64,000 bases of DNA. It comes from a virus. The notes below the pieces were generated by a model. That model did no database searches. It was not told where the DNA came from and was given only the letters and a program-made list of their open reading frames with translations. The position numbers were made by a program, and so were the translations under genes. The stretch spans positions 32,109-96,108 of the IMG/VR virus record IMGVR_UViG_3300044833_000182. One strand, written 5' to 3'. Below, piece after piece: positions 15,067 to 23,677 of this stretch. Numbering within the stretch: the stretch's first letter is position 1; every line of letters begins with the position of its first letter.

Positions 15067-15672
15067 ATGATCAGCTTGATTGTTGCCATGACCAAACGCG
15101 GCGTCATCGGGGACAGCGGCCGAATCCCCTGGCACTGTCCGCCGGACCTGAAGCGGTTCCGTGATCTCACGATGGAAAAGGCTGTCGTCTTCGGTCGCAA
15201 GACGTGGGAGAGCATCAGCAAGCCGCTTCCCGGACGGCGCGTCTGGGTCCTCACGCATCGACCGGACCTGTACGAGACGGCAACGGCCGACGACCCGGAT
15301 TACTTCGGACATCTATGGGAGCAATTGGTGCATCTGGGCGCTGGTTGGCCGGAGGTGCTGATCTGCGGCGGCGCGTCGGTGTACCGGCAGGCGCTCGCTC
15401 TGACCACGCAACTCGGGGGAATCGACTGGAAGAAAGCGCCGCCGATGGTGACGCGGATGTATCTCACGGAGTTGGACGCCGACGTTCCCGGTAGCGTCTT
15501 CTTCCCGCCGTGGGACCGCGGCGTGTGGCGAGTGATCTCGTCGGAGCGGTGTGAGGGCGACGGGCCGAACGCGATGCCGCACACGTTCAGCGTCCTGGAA
15601 CGTTCCGGGAGAGCGGTTCCCCCGGGCTCTTCGCCCGCAACCTCCTTGTCAGAGGGCGCGCCTATGGGCTGA
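15067..15672 (+). CDS. folA: Dihydrofolate reductase
   Basis: A 201-residue protein that reduces dihydrofolate with NADPH, sustaining thymidylate synthesis. ISLIVAMTKRGVIGDSGRIPW at the start (in pieces), the DLKRFRDLT helix, FGRKTWESI (NADPH-binding), and LICGGASVYRQAL are the diagnostic motifs, in order. The last ~25 residues after HTFSVLERS are a low-complexity extension. Phages often carry it to supply nucleotides; no thymidylate synthase is in the window. Confidence 0.9.
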   Translation: MISLIVAMTKRGVIGDSGRIPWHCPPDLKRFRDLTMEKAVVFGRKTWESISKPLPGRRVWVLTHRPDLYETATADDPDYFGHLWEQLVHLGAGWPEVLICGGASVYRQALALTTQLGGIDWKKAPPMVTRMYLTELDADVPGSVFFPPWDRGVWRVISSERCEGDGPNAMPHTFSVLERSGRAVPPGSSPATSLSEGAPMG

Positions 15673-15760
15673 CGTGATAGTGAAGGCAGGTTGGGGCGCG
15701 GCGGCGTCTGCTGGCAATCGAACGCCGCCGCGCGTTTCGCCCGGGAAAGGAGCATCGACG

Positions 15761-15973
15761 ATGGAAGACAACAAAGATCCTCAGGGGTGTTTCTACTGCT
15801 GCCTCGCCGCGGTGCATGTCTGCTCTGGGTCCGGCGGCTGCGGCAAGCCGATCTGCGTCGTTCACAGCCAGCCTTACGATGGGGGCGGCGGCTGGCGGTG
15901 CCAGACGATTCTGACGCCAGCAGCTGAACTGGCGGTCACGCCCGCCAGCGAGGATGACGGTTCGCCTGACTGA
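15761..15973 (+). CDS. Cys-rich small protein
   Basis: A 70-residue protein with CFYCC, CSGSGGCGKPIC and a later CQT: a likely zinc-binding fold. ATG 15761 follows AAAGGAG. Unrecognised. Confidence 0.55.
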   Translation: MEDNKDPQGCFYCCLAAVHVCSGSGGCGKPICVVHSQPYDGGGGWRCQTILTPAAELAVTPASEDDGSPD

Positions 15974-15986
15974 GAGAGGAGACGCG

Positions 15987-16178
15987 ATGAAGGCATACAC
16001 CTGTACGCAAGCCGAGCCCTGTCCGGAGAAGCGCGCCAAGGCGGAGACTCCCGCGGGGCATCTGTTCATCGTGAACCATCCCGACGCCGCGAAAATGGAA
16101 GTCATGGAAACGGACGGCAAGGGCGCAGAACACAAGCGCATGGCGAATGTGTGTCCCCACTGCCGGGAAATCTGGTGA
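15987..16178 (+). CDS. Small protein with C-terminal CPHC
   Basis: A 63-residue protein (MKAYTCTQAEPCPEKR) ending in NVCPHCREIW, giving four Cys for a zinc ribbon. GAGGAG precedes ATG 15987. Confidence 0.55.
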   Translation: MKAYTCTQAEPCPEKRAKAETPAGHLFIVNHPDAAKMEVMETDGKGAEHKRMANVCPHCREIW

Positions 16179-16189
16179 GGAGCGACCCC

Positions 16190-16354
16190 ATGAAGAAGCA
16201 CATCTTGCACTTCGCCCAGCTCCGCCACCGCGGCGAGCGCATCCACCCCCGGCACCGGCGGGATCGGGCGTTGTGGCGGGTGGTGCTGCGGGTGGTGCTG
16301 CGGGCGGTGGCGCCGCTGGTACGGCTACGGAAGGAGGAACAATCATGGGCATGA
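16190..16354 (+). CDS. Very basic small protein
   Basis: A 54-residue Arg-rich protein (MKKHILHFAQLRHRG) overlapping the next start by 10 bases. Its second half is a tandem repeat of WRVVLRVVLRAV type, encoded by repeated GGGTGGTGCTGC. GAGG precedes it. May be real or fortuitous. Confidence 0.35.
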   Translation: MKKHILHFAQLRHRGERIHPRHRRDRALWRVVLRVVLRAVAPLVRLRKEEQSWA

Positions 16355-16623
16355 ACCCTGAACAGCGAGCAACGGTGTACGCGGACAAGATCGCCCAATC
16401 CTTCGGGATGGACAACAAGGACCGCAAGGAGGTGTATCTGCTGTTCCTCGAAGCACTCAAGGCGCAACAGGCGGACGCAATGCAGCCGCTGGTAACGATC
16501 CGCGACATTGCCCGCGAAGCGCCCGAAGGCGAACACGGCAGCGCGGACGAGGTTGTGGCCCGGTTGGGGGAGATTGCCCGCGACGCCCTGCGGCAGACGC
16601 TGGATCTGGAGGGGGACGCCTGA
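16345..16623 (+). CDS. Hypothetical helical protein
   Basis: A 92-residue acidic helical protein (MGMNPEQRATVYADKI); GAAGGAGG precedes the ATG. The stop abuts the next start (TGATG). Unrecognised. Confidence 0.55.
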   Translation: MGMNPEQRATVYADKIAQSFGMDNKDRKEVYLLFLEALKAQQADAMQPLVTIRDIAREAPEGEHGSADEVVARLGEIARDALRQTLDLEGDA

Positions 16624-17036
16624 TGATGACCCAGAACGATTGGGACCGCCTACAAACCATGATCCGAGAGGAGTTGGCGCGCGACGGCAAACTGCGGGTG
16701 GACGTGGACGTTCTCTCCGCCCTCATCGGCGAGAAGCTCGCCCCCGTCGTCGCCGGCGCCGTGGCCGTCATGCAGGAAATGCGCGAGCGTGACCGGAAGG
16801 CCGCAGGACACCGCGCCGCCCTGGAGCGAATCAGACTCCATGCCAACATCGGCGAACCATACTCCGCTGATGTCGCCCGGGAGGCGCTCGCCGGCACCAG
16901 CGAGAAACCAGCCGACCCCTGCCGCACCGCCCTGGAGCGCATTGCCCGTGAGTGCGGGGCGAGCCCGCAAGAGGCTACCGGCGTGCTGGCGGCGCGGATT
17001 GCAGGGGAAGCGCTGAAGCAGGAGGAAACGACGTGA
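16623..17036 (+). CDS. Hypothetical helical protein
   Basis: A 137-residue protein with two copies of ALERI(R/A)-type helices (residues about 63 and 103), suggesting internal duplication. The stop overlaps the next GTG start. Confidence 0.55.
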   Translation: MMTQNDWDRLQTMIREELARDGKLRVDVDVLSALIGEKLAPVVAGAVAVMQEMRERDRKAAGHRAALERIRLHANIGEPYSADVAREALAGTSEKPADPCRTALERIARECGASPQEATGVLAARIAGEALKQEETT

Positions 17037-17737
17037 TCCGCACCGTGGGAGACGAGTTGCTGCAAGCGATCCGCGAAGAACCTGGCGTCGATGCGCCGCG
17101 GATGATCTACGCCGACTGGCTGGAAGAGAACGGCGGGGACGCCGACCGCGCCGCCTTCATCCGCCTGTGCTGCATCAAGGGACGGTCCATGCTGCCCGTT
17201 GCGGCCGGGAAGATGCTCGACGCGCACGCGGACAAGTGGCTGCTGGAGCCGCTGGAGAAGCTGACCGGGCTGCCGATGATGGTTGGCTGGAGGAAGGGGC
17301 GCAGGTTGGCCTTGCGCGTCACAGGCGGGGGCAGCGTGAACGCCTGGGCAATCCTGAACTACCGTCGCGGGTTCGTCGCTGACGCGACGTTCTACACAAT
17401 CAAGCAGGCGTACTACCTCGCCGGGGCGGTTATGGCGATCGAGCCAACGGCCGTCTGCCGCTTCGCCCATTCGCAAGCATTACCGTGCGGTTCATGGCAT
17501 ATCGACTGCCGGACGTTCATGGAGCCGCCGCCACTCGTCCCGCGCCCGTGGGAGCGCTTTTACGCGGAGTGGTTCGACCTGCTTGCCGGGTTCGAGGGGA
17601 CTTCGGACGGCCACAAGCACTACATCCGCCAGTCGCGCGAGTCCCCGCAGCAGTGGCGCGACCGGGCGCATGGCGCCGCCGACGCGGCCTTGACGGCGCT
17701 GGCACGGCAGAAGGCGGCGATGCTGTCGGCCGATTGA
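17033..17737 (+). CDS. TIGR02996-type planctomycete protein
   Basis: A 234-residue protein from GTG 17033. IREEPGVDAPRMIYADWLEENGGDADRAAFIRL (residues about 12-44, in pieces) is the TIGR02996 repeat-companion signature, strongly expanded in Gemmata and relatives. This is the best host marker in the window, along with the copy at 37067. Function unknown. Confidence 0.8.
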   Translation: MIRTVGDELLQAIREEPGVDAPRMIYADWLEENGGDADRAAFIRLCCIKGRSMLPVAAGKMLDAHADKWLLEPLEKLTGLPMMVGWRKGRRLALRVTGGGSVNAWAILNYRRGFVADATFYTIKQAYYLAGAVMAIEPTAVCRFAHSQALPCGSWHIDCRTFMEPPPLVPRPWERFYAEWFDLLAGFEGTSDGHKHYIRQSRESPQQWRDRAHGAADAALTALARQKAAMLSAD

Positions 17738-17840
17738 ACCACCCTTCCCCGGCGTGCGGCTTGTCGCCGCCGTCCCGCACTCGTTGGGCGCTTGCGCTGG
17801 GCCGGGAGAGGGGGACTTTCGCCAGTGAAGGAGGAACGCG

Positions 17841-18326
17841 ATGGCTGAGGAGAACGAATCGCCCAATGAAAGACCTCCGTTGTTCGTTGAGCCAACGACC
17901 AGGCAGGAGGCCGAAAAAAGGATTGTCACGCTCAACGGCGAGAAGGCCAGCATCGAGGGGCAACTCTCAAACATGGGGAAGAGGCATCCGGACGGGCAGA
18001 TGATGACCGGCGTTGAGTACCATCAGTGGCGACATCGCGCCATCTGCGCGGTGAAGTGGAAGACAAGCGAGGCGCTCTTCCTGAAAAGGTGGCTAGCGGC
18101 TCATCCGCCGGCAAGCGAGGGCGTCGGTGGGAGCCTGAAGCGCCCTATGGGAAACATCATGAAAACGCTCGGCAGGCAGGTGGCGGCGATGGAGAAAATA
18201 CGCCTGGCCGCGATGGAATTGCTGGAAGGTCTGCCCGCCGATCAGACCGAAGAGGTTGAATTGCTGACGGACAACCTCGCGGCGGCGCTCGATGCGTTTG
18301 AACAAACAACCGCGGAAGATTCCTGA
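17841..18326 (+). CDS. Hypothetical helical protein
   Basis: A 161-residue, charged, helical protein; GAAGGAGG precedes ATG 17841. A 100-base GC-rich spacer (TTCCCCGGCGTGCGG) separates it from the previous gene. Unrecognised. Confidence 0.55.
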   Translation: MAEENESPNERPPLFVEPTTRQEAEKRIVTLNGEKASIEGQLSNMGKRHPDGQMMTGVEYHQWRHRAICAVKWKTSEALFLKRWLAAHPPASEGVGGSLKRPMGNIMKTLGRQVAAMEKIRLAAMELLEGLPADQTEEVELLTDNLAAALDAFEQTTAEDS

Positions 18327-18340
18327 TAGGAGCAACGCCG

Positions 18341-18730
18341 ATGCAATCCGGAACCATCCACCTGCCCCGCCCCTGCCGCAAGCGCGTCGCCTCCCTCGAC
18401 GCGCTCTTCCCGGACGACGCGCGGCTCGGCGACTTCCTCAGCGGCGACAACCGCCCGGACTGCACCAGCGCCGCGGGCCGCGACCGGATGGACCGGCTCG
18501 ATGAGTTGCTGGCCCTGCTGACGGCGCGACAGCGGGAGATTCTCCTGATGAGCGTCGAGTGCGGCAACGTGGAGGCGGCCCGGCGGCTGGGGGTGGTGGT
18601 CGGCAGCGTTGCGATGACGAAAGCCCTTTGCTTGCTGAAGTTTCAGCGGGCGATAGCCGGACAGCGGGTGTGCGCGTGGCGGGGGCGGCCGGAGAAGGTC
18701 AAGCGGCGGCCGGGGGAGAGGGCGGGGTGA
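18341..18730 (+). CDS. Sigma region-4-like DNA-binding protein
   Basis: A 129-residue protein. Residues 48-95 (LLALLTARQREILLMSVECGN, VEAARRLGVVVGSVAM) form a region-4-type helix-turn-helix; there is no region 2. It could bind -35 elements as an accessory sigma or anti-sigma-like regulator. GATAGGAG precedes the ATG. Confidence 0.55.
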   Translation: MQSGTIHLPRPCRKRVASLDALFPDDARLGDFLSGDNRPDCTSAAGRDRMDRLDELLALLTARQREILLMSVECGNVEAARRLGVVVGSVAMTKALCLLKFQRAIAGQRVCAWRGRPEKVKRRPGERAG

Positions 18731-18785
18731 ACCGCGGACCGCGGTGGAGGAGCGACGAGGGGCGGGGGAGGGGAGGGATGATGGG

Positions 18786-19067
18786 TTACTTCTCCGGCCT
18801 CCTCAGCCTATCCATTACCGCCTGATAATCCCGGGTGATTGCTGGACGGTTGATGGAATCGAGGTAGTCGGTGAGTTTTAGGCGCTTACCGCCCGGCGCC
18901 TTGGTGTGAGCGCAAACGATCCGGGCTTGCTCGATCAGTTCGACCGCAAGACGGACGGTCGCAGTAGGAGCCTGGTAGGGTTCCGGCTCCGGAGGAGGAT
19001 CAGGCGCGGGAGGGGAAGAAGGTGTCTTCTTTGCCACGGCAGGGTCCAGTAATGCCAGGGTCGTCAC
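18786..19067 (-). CDS. Small RHH-like regulator, copy 2
   Basis: A 93-residue protein from GTG 19067 (ribosome site AGGAG). It parallels the protein at 3470 over its whole length: LLDPAVAKKTPSSPP at the start and TVRLAVELIEQARIVC ... INRPAITRDY in the core. It stands alone on the minus strand, facing the promoter at 19180. Probable autoregulating DNA-binding protein. Confidence 0.6.
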   Translation of the reverse strand: MTTLALLDPAVAKKTPSSPPAPDPPPEPEPYQAPTATVRLAVELIEQARIVCAHTKAPGGKRLKLTDYLDSINRPAITRDYQAVMDRLRRPEK

Positions 19068-19149
19068 AAACTACTCCTGTTTCAAGGGTAACAGTGTCGA
19101 TGGCACACGACCAGACGCCGTACCATTGTACGCGGAAATCCCGTTCCAG

Positions 19150-19195
19150 TGACACTTGTAAATTACGGTTTCTGTGTCATTGACACTTTGTGTCA
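19150..19195. promoter_or_regulatory. TGACAC operator array
   Basis: Four half-sites in alternating orientation: TGACAC 19150-19155, GTGTCA 19174-19179, TGACAC 19181-19186, GTGTCA 19190-19195. The last three make two overlapping perfect palindromes with 1- and 3-base centres and cover the -35 box of the 19180 promoter: a repressor operator layout. Confidence 0.65.
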
Positions 19196-19208
19196 GTAGC
19201 ACTATACT
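19180..19208 (+). promoter_or_regulatory. Sigma-70-type promoter
   Basis: TTGACA (19180-19185), 17 bases, TATACT (19203-19208). Starts the replication operon (19257 onward). Buried in the TGACAC operator. Confidence 0.8.
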
Positions 19209-19256
19209 ACGTTCTGACAAACAACGCAACCCCATCGCCCACGAGGAACTGTCGCA

Positions 19257-19463
19257 ATGAGGTACTACCTGGAGATCGAAGAGAACAACGACCGCCTCCC
19301 GGTCGGCAACCTCCGCGGTTACACCACGCTCGACGAAGCGAAGAAGGAAGCCGAGAAGTACGTTGACGACACTCTCCCCGCCAACCGCGTTCGCGTCTTT
19401 GCCCACGTCGCGACCGCGTATCTTCGCGGCGACGGCGAGGCCGCCGTTCAGGACGAGAAGTGA
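19257..19463 (+). CDS. Hypothetical small protein
   Basis: A 68-residue protein (MRYYLEIEENNDRLP), first gene after the 19180 promoter. A beta-strand then helix pattern (TTLDEAKKEAEKYVDD). Unrecognised; GAGGA before the ATG. Confidence 0.6.
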   Translation: MRYYLEIEENNDRLPVGNLRGYTTLDEAKKEAEKYVDDTLPANRVRVFAHVATAYLRGDGEAAVQDEK

Positions 19464-19499
19464 ACCCCATCGCTCCTTCACCCCACGAGGTCACCTACC

Positions 19500-19682
19500 A
19501 TGACTCGCCGCGCAGCAAGACTCCTGAAGCGGTTTGAGAACGCCGCCCGCGAACTCTCCTGGCTCGGCGGGCGCGATCCGGACGCCCACGACGAGATCCA
19601 GAGTGAGTACAAGGCGGCGCGGAAGGCGCTGATGGAGTACATCGGAGAACTGGAGAAGGCCACGGAAGGGGTGAGGCAGTGA
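19500..19682 (+). CDS. Small helical protein
   Basis: A 60-residue charged helical protein (MTRRAARLLKRFENAARELS). Its stop overlaps the GTG start of the next gene. Unrecognised. Confidence 0.5.
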   Translation: MTRRAARLLKRFENAARELSWLGGRDPDAHDEIQSEYKAARKALMEYIGELEKATEGVRQ

Positions 19683-19939
19683 AAGCATGTGACCGCTGCC
19701 TGGCAGCAAATGCCTTCAAGACATCCATCCTGTTCGGCAAACACGACGGATCACGGAAGAGCGGCGCGCGCCGGATTCTGAGCGTGAACTGTGAGTTGTG
19801 CGACCAGTGTATCACCGATTTGCTTCACGAGTTCGGCCGGTTGAAGGCGGCCTTCCTCAAGGCCGGCATCAGCCCGGACGGCCCAGCGAAAAACATGAAA
19901 GAACCCATTTCGCCCGCAACAATGGAGACCGCATCATGA
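19679..19939 (+). CDS. Zinc-binding small protein
   Basis: An 86-residue protein from GTG 19679 with CDRC (residue 4) and CELCDQC (about residue 37), a likely zinc knuckle. Stop overlaps the SSB-like gene (ATGA). Confidence 0.55.
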   Translation: MKACDRCLAANAFKTSILFGKHDGSRKSGARRILSVNCELCDQCITDLLHEFGRLKAAFLKAGISPDGPAKNMKEPISPATMETAS

Positions 19940-20670
19940 GCGTTTTCAAGCGTCCCACGGGCAAGACCGGCAGCGGCGGCGACTTCGAGTTGCCCAGCGA
20001 AGAACCCCAACCCGCCGTCCTCATCGGTATCATCGACATCGGCACGCAGACGAGCCCGAAGTACGGCAAGAGCCGTCAGGGCGTGTTCATCTGGGAGTTG
20101 ACCGGCGAGGAGAGGAAGAAGGACAACACCCCTTTCATCCTGGCGCACAAGTTCACGTTGAGCATGAACGAGAAAAGCAACCTGTACAAGTTCGTCAAGG
20201 CGTGGCGGAAGAATGTCACGGACGGCGAGGAGTACGACGTGGCCGGACTCCTCGGGATGAAGGCCGTGCTCAACATCGAGCTGAAGGGCGGGCAGGGCGA
20301 GAAGGGGGACCGGACCTACCTGGAAATTCTGGGGGCGAACAAGCCGGCCAAGGGCCAGACGGTGAACGACCCGGAGAACGACCCTCTCCTCTGGGAGATC
20401 GAGGGCGGGAGTGAGTTGCCCGAGCAGAAGTGGATTCCCAACCTCTACGGCAAGCCGATCCAGGAGATGATTCGCGAGTCCGACGAGTGGCGCGCCCGCG
20501 AGGCGCAGCGCGCCGGCGCCGAGAAGACGAAGGCTGTGGAGAAGGAAGCCGACGCCGCGTTCAGCAGGGCCGCCCCGGCGCCTGAACCTGAGCCGGAGGA
20601 AGAGCCGCCCGTGCGCGCCGGCAAGCGGCAGACGACAGCCGCGGCTGTTGAAGACGAGATCCCGTACTGA
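19936..20670 (+). CDS. SSB-like phage replication/recombination protein
   Basis: A 244-residue protein; ATG 19936 overlaps the previous stop. The N-terminal two thirds (PAVLIGIIDIGTQ..., GVFIWELTGEE, FTLSMNEKSNLYKFVKAW, LYGKPIQEMI) match a family seen beside phage recombination genes and are compatible with an OB fold. A disordered Glu/Pro/Ala linker then ends in EDEIPY, close to the acidic DDDIPF tip by which bacterial SSB recruits partners. It likely coats single-stranded DNA for the primase-helicase two genes down. Confidence 0.6.
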   Translation: MSVFKRPTGKTGSGGDFELPSEEPQPAVLIGIIDIGTQTSPKYGKSRQGVFIWELTGEERKKDNTPFILAHKFTLSMNEKSNLYKFVKAWRKNVTDGEEYDVAGLLGMKAVLNIELKGGQGEKGDRTYLEILGANKPAKGQTVNDPENDPLLWEIEGGSELPEQKWIPNLYGKPIQEMIRESDEWRAREAQRAGAEKTKAVEKEADAAFSRAAPAPEPEPEEEPPVRAGKRQTTAAAVEDEIPY

Positions 20671-20686
20671 TCCAAGCGAGGCTGAC

Positions 20687-21007
20687 ATGGCCAGCATCTT
20701 TCTTCAGTGCGTGGTGGGCGGCGGCACGGAAGCTCCGCCCACCGGCGCCCCGTCGCTCCTGATGGAGCCGGTCGTTGTTCGGGAAGCGAACCTCGTGGTG
20801 AACGAGATCGCCTGCGCGAACGGCCGTGCCTGGCAGGTTCGCCGTACTTCTGCGCTCAAGGCAGGCGCAAAGGAGCCGGGCGACGTTCACCGGGTGACGT
20901 TCGCCTCGGGCGTGTGGTCATGCTGCTGCAAGGCGTGGCAGTATCGGGGCGCGTGCAGGCACGCCAGCGCCGTCAAGCAACTGCTCAACGGGGAAAGTCA
21001 TGGGTAA
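20687..21007 (+). CDS. SWIM zinc-finger protein
   Basis: A 106-residue protein from ATG 20687. CCCKAWQYRGACRH near the end has the SWIM CxC...CxH pattern; the preceding strand (VHRVTFASGVWSC) is also typical. Between the SSB-like and primase-helicase genes, so a role in DNA binding during replication is plausible. Confidence 0.65.
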   Translation: MASIFLQCVVGGGTEAPPTGAPSLLMEPVVVREANLVVNEIACANGRAWQVRRTSALKAGAKEPGDVHRVTFASGVWSCCCKAWQYRGACRHASAVKQLLNGESHG

Positions 21008-21236
21008 GAACGTGTGCTCCCACGTCCGCAAGGCGTTCTTCCGCCAGCAGATGGCGGACGGCCGATTTCAGGTGCGCGAGGCCTGCCTCGATTGCTGGGA
21101 GAACCCGCGCGGGAGTGGAGTCTGGGTGAGCCGGAGCGAGTTGATCGTCCCGCTGGAAGACCTGCCCTTGTATCCGGACGCGCAAGAACGGGTCATCCCT
21201 GGCCAGCCCCGGCAAGGCGATCTTTTCGGGGGCTAA
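21000..21236 (+). CDS. Small zinc-finger-like protein
   Basis: A 78-residue protein (MGKNVCSHVRKAFFRQ) with CSH and CLDC residues for a possible zinc site, ending in RQGDLFGG, a QGDLF-like tail resembling sliding-clamp-binding motifs. Overlaps its neighbours by a few bases on both sides. Confidence 0.55.
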   Translation: MGKNVCSHVRKAFFRQQMADGRFQVREACLDCWENPRGSGVWVSRSELIVPLEDLPLYPDAQERVIPGQPRQGDLFGG

Positions 21237-23434
21237 TGATGGCGAGCATCTTCACCGTTCCCGTGGAAGCAGCAAGCAACACCTCTACAGCGGACATCGA
21301 CGCCGCGGAGATTCGCCGCGCCATGACCCTTTTCGGGGCTCACGAGAAACTGGTGGAGATCCGCGCTGTCTTCGGCGAGCGTCGCAAGGCGAGAGGGCGA
21401 TTCCATCCAGGCACAGACCTTGACGCTTTCGTAGAGACGGCGCGGATGTTTTCGGGCGAGGGAGCGACCAGCATCTATTTCACCATCAATCCTGTACCAA
21501 CGGAGCCAGCCAAACTCACCACCGACAATGACGTTTTGCATCGACAGCTACTGTTCATTGACGTGGACGCTCTCACGCCCGACGCACACAGCAACAGCAG
21601 CGAGCCGGAGCACGAGGCGGCGCGAGAAATGGCGCTTGCCGTCCGCGAAGCACTTGCAACGGAAGGCTGGCCGACGCCGATTCTCGCCGACAGCGGCAAC
21701 GGCTGGCATCTCTATTACTGGATCGACCTGCCCGCTGACGAGCCCACCCGGGAACTTATCTCCGCTTTCCTGAAGCGGCTCAAGACGAAGTTTGACGGCG
21801 GCGGCAAGATCGACCCGGCCGTCTCCAACGCCGGGCGAATCAGCAAACTCCCCGGAACATGGGCGCGTAAAGGTCTGGACAGTCCAGACCGTCCCCACCG
21901 ACAGGCGCGCCTGCTCTGGGTTCCGGAGGAAAAAGAGCTTGTTTCGCCAGAACAGATTGGAGCGTTTCTCGCAGCAACTACCGAAAAGACCCACAAGGCC
22001 AACGGGACAGTGCCGCCCTTCTCGGCGTTGAAGCCGCGAGTGAACGCCAGCGGCAGCGATTCCGCCTACGCCCGCAAAGCGCTCGCGGACGAATGCGCCC
22101 GCATGGCGATGACTTCCAGCGGCGGCTTGAACACCCAGCTTTTTAAGTCCGGCGCCGCGTGCGGGAACTTCGTCCCGCACCTTCTTTCCGAGGCTGAGGT
22201 TTTCGATTGTCTTCTAGCGGCCGCGCATACGGCGGGATGCGACAACCCCGCCAAGGATGAGGACACCCTCCGGCGGGGCATCCACCAGGGCATGGAGACG
22301 CCCCGGTATGCACCCAAGCCAGCGCCCGTCAGTGCGCCGCCTTCCGCGACGGAAGCCAACGGCGTTCTGGAGCGGGTCACAATCACGGCCATTGAAATAA
22401 CACCGCGAAAGGTTGAATTCCTCTGGCCGGGCCGGATTCCCGCCAACAAATTGACTACCTTCGCCGGAGTTGGGGGACTGGGAAAAACTTTTTCACTCTG
22501 CGACATAGCCGCCCGCTTGAGTACCGGCGCTCCCTGGCCCGACGACCCGGACAGCGCTGCGCCCAAGGGGCGGTCGCTCATTATCAGCGGCGAGGACGAC
22601 GCCGACGACACGCTTGTCCCCCGTCTGATCGGCATGGGGGCCGACCTTAACCGCGTGTCCTTCCTGACCATCAAGGCCCTTGACCATTTCACCCTCCAGC
22701 AGTTGCCCTTGCTGGAGCGCGCCTTGGAAGAGATGCGCGGCGAATGCCGATTCCTCGCCATCGACCCGCCCACGGCCTACCTCGGAGGGATCGACGATCA
22801 CAAAAACGCCGAACTCCGGCAACTGCTGACGCCCCTGAAGAGTTTCGCGCACAAGCACAACGTCGCCATCGTTTTCAACACGCACATCACGAAATCCGGA
22901 GGCGTCAAGGTAGAGGCGATGATGCGCGTGATGGGTTCCGTTGCCTGGGTCAACGCCGTCCGCGCGGCACACCTGTTCGCCCGCGACCCCGATGATAAGG
23001 ACCGCCGGCTCTTCCTCTGCATGAAGATGAACGTGGCCAAGGAGAAGAGGGGCCTCGCCTATCGGCTCGTGGGCGAGCCGGGCGAGGACGCAGGGCGCCT
23101 GGAATGGATGGGTGAAGTGGACACGTCGGCGGACGACGCCATCAACGCTGGCGGCAAGCAGTCACGCGGGGTTGTCGCTTCCCGGTGGTTAATCGAGCGG
23201 TTCCGCGAAAACCTCGAATGGCGGTCAGACGACCTGATCGAGGCCGGTAGGCAGAACGGCGTCAGCCGCAACGCCCTCTTCGAGGCGAAGGATCGCCTTT
23301 GCCTGCCCAAGGCAAGGAAGACCACCCACACCAACGGAGACACCTGCTGGGTCTGGTGGGTTCCGGCGGACTGGCCTCATTTCCAGGCGTCCGTTAAACC
23401 GGAAGCCGCTGGGCCCGATGAAACGCCGTTCTGA
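21236..23434 (+). CDS. Primase-helicase (AEP primase + RecA-like ATPase + wHTH)
   Basis: A 732-residue replication protein. LFIDVD (residues 107-111) gives the metal-binding DxD of an archaeo-eukaryotic-type primase, GNGWHLYYW (154-162) and RISKLPGT (201-208) complete it. GVGGLGKT (411-418) is the Walker A and FLAIDPP (D510) the Walker B of a RepA/AAA_25-type RecA-fold helicase. Residues about 650-710 (DLIEAGRQNGVSRNALFEAKDRL, in parts) form a winged helix matching the C-terminus of the protein at 23728. Start TAATG overlaps the previous stop; ATG 21239 is equally possible. Confidence 0.85.
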   Translation: MMASIFTVPVEAASNTSTADIDAAEIRRAMTLFGAHEKLVEIRAVFGERRKARGRFHPGTDLDAFVETARMFSGEGATSIYFTINPVPTEPAKLTTDNDVLHRQLLFIDVDALTPDAHSNSSEPEHEAAREMALAVREALATEGWPTPILADSGNGWHLYYWIDLPADEPTRELISAFLKRLKTKFDGGGKIDPAVSNAGRISKLPGTWARKGLDSPDRPHRQARLLWVPEEKELVSPEQIGAFLAATTEKTHKANGTVPPFSALKPRVNASGSDSAYARKALADECARMAMTSSGGLNTQLFKSGAACGNFVPHLLSEAEVFDCLLAAAHTAGCDNPAKDEDTLRRGIHQGMETPRYAPKPAPVSAPPSATEANGVLERVTITAIEITPRKVEFLWPGRIPANKLTTFAGVGGLGKTFSLCDIAARLSTGAPWPDDPDSAAPKGRSLIISGEDDADDTLVPRLIGMGADLNRVSFLTIKALDHFTLQQLPLLERALEEMRGECRFLAIDPPTAYLGGIDDHKNAELRQLLTPLKSFAHKHNVAIVFNTHITKSGGVKVEAMMRVMGSVAWVNAVRAAHLFARDPDDKDRRLFLCMKMNVAKEKRGLAYRLVGEPGEDAGRLEWMGEVDTSADDAINAGGKQSRGVVASRWLIERFRENLEWRSDDLIEAGRQNGVSRNALFEAKDRLCLPKARKTTHTNGDTCWVWWVPADWPHFQASVKPEAAGPDETPF

Positions 23435-23606
23435 GGTCAAGTGTCCCGGTTTCTCTCCCCAAGTGGGGCCGGGACGATTGGGACGATTGCAACACTTGAG
23501 GTTAAGTCTATATGCGACAACATGTTGGGTCTGTCCCATTTACCACTGTCCTCGAATGGAGAGCGGGACACTTGAAAAGTGCCGGGACACTTGAGCGCTT
23601 TTTCAA

Positions 23607-23654
23607 GTGTTTCAATCGTCCCGGTTTAAATTTCCACCGGGACGATTGAAACAC
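23607..23654. repeat. 19-bp perfect inverted repeat with AT-rich centre
   Basis: Left arm GTGTTTCAATCGTCCCGGT (23607-23625), 10-base centre TTAAATTTCC, right arm its exact complement (23636-23654). It is the strongest palindrome in the iteron region and has a melting-prone centre, as an origin or strong operator would. Confidence 0.75.
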
Positions 23655-23677
23655 ACCTGTTTAGCTGTGAAACAGGT
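23655..23677. repeat. 8-bp hairpin between iterons
   Basis: ACCTGTTT (23655-23662), 7-base loop, AAACAGGT (23670-23677). Lies between two iteron copies; could be a structural part of the origin. Confidence 0.5.
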
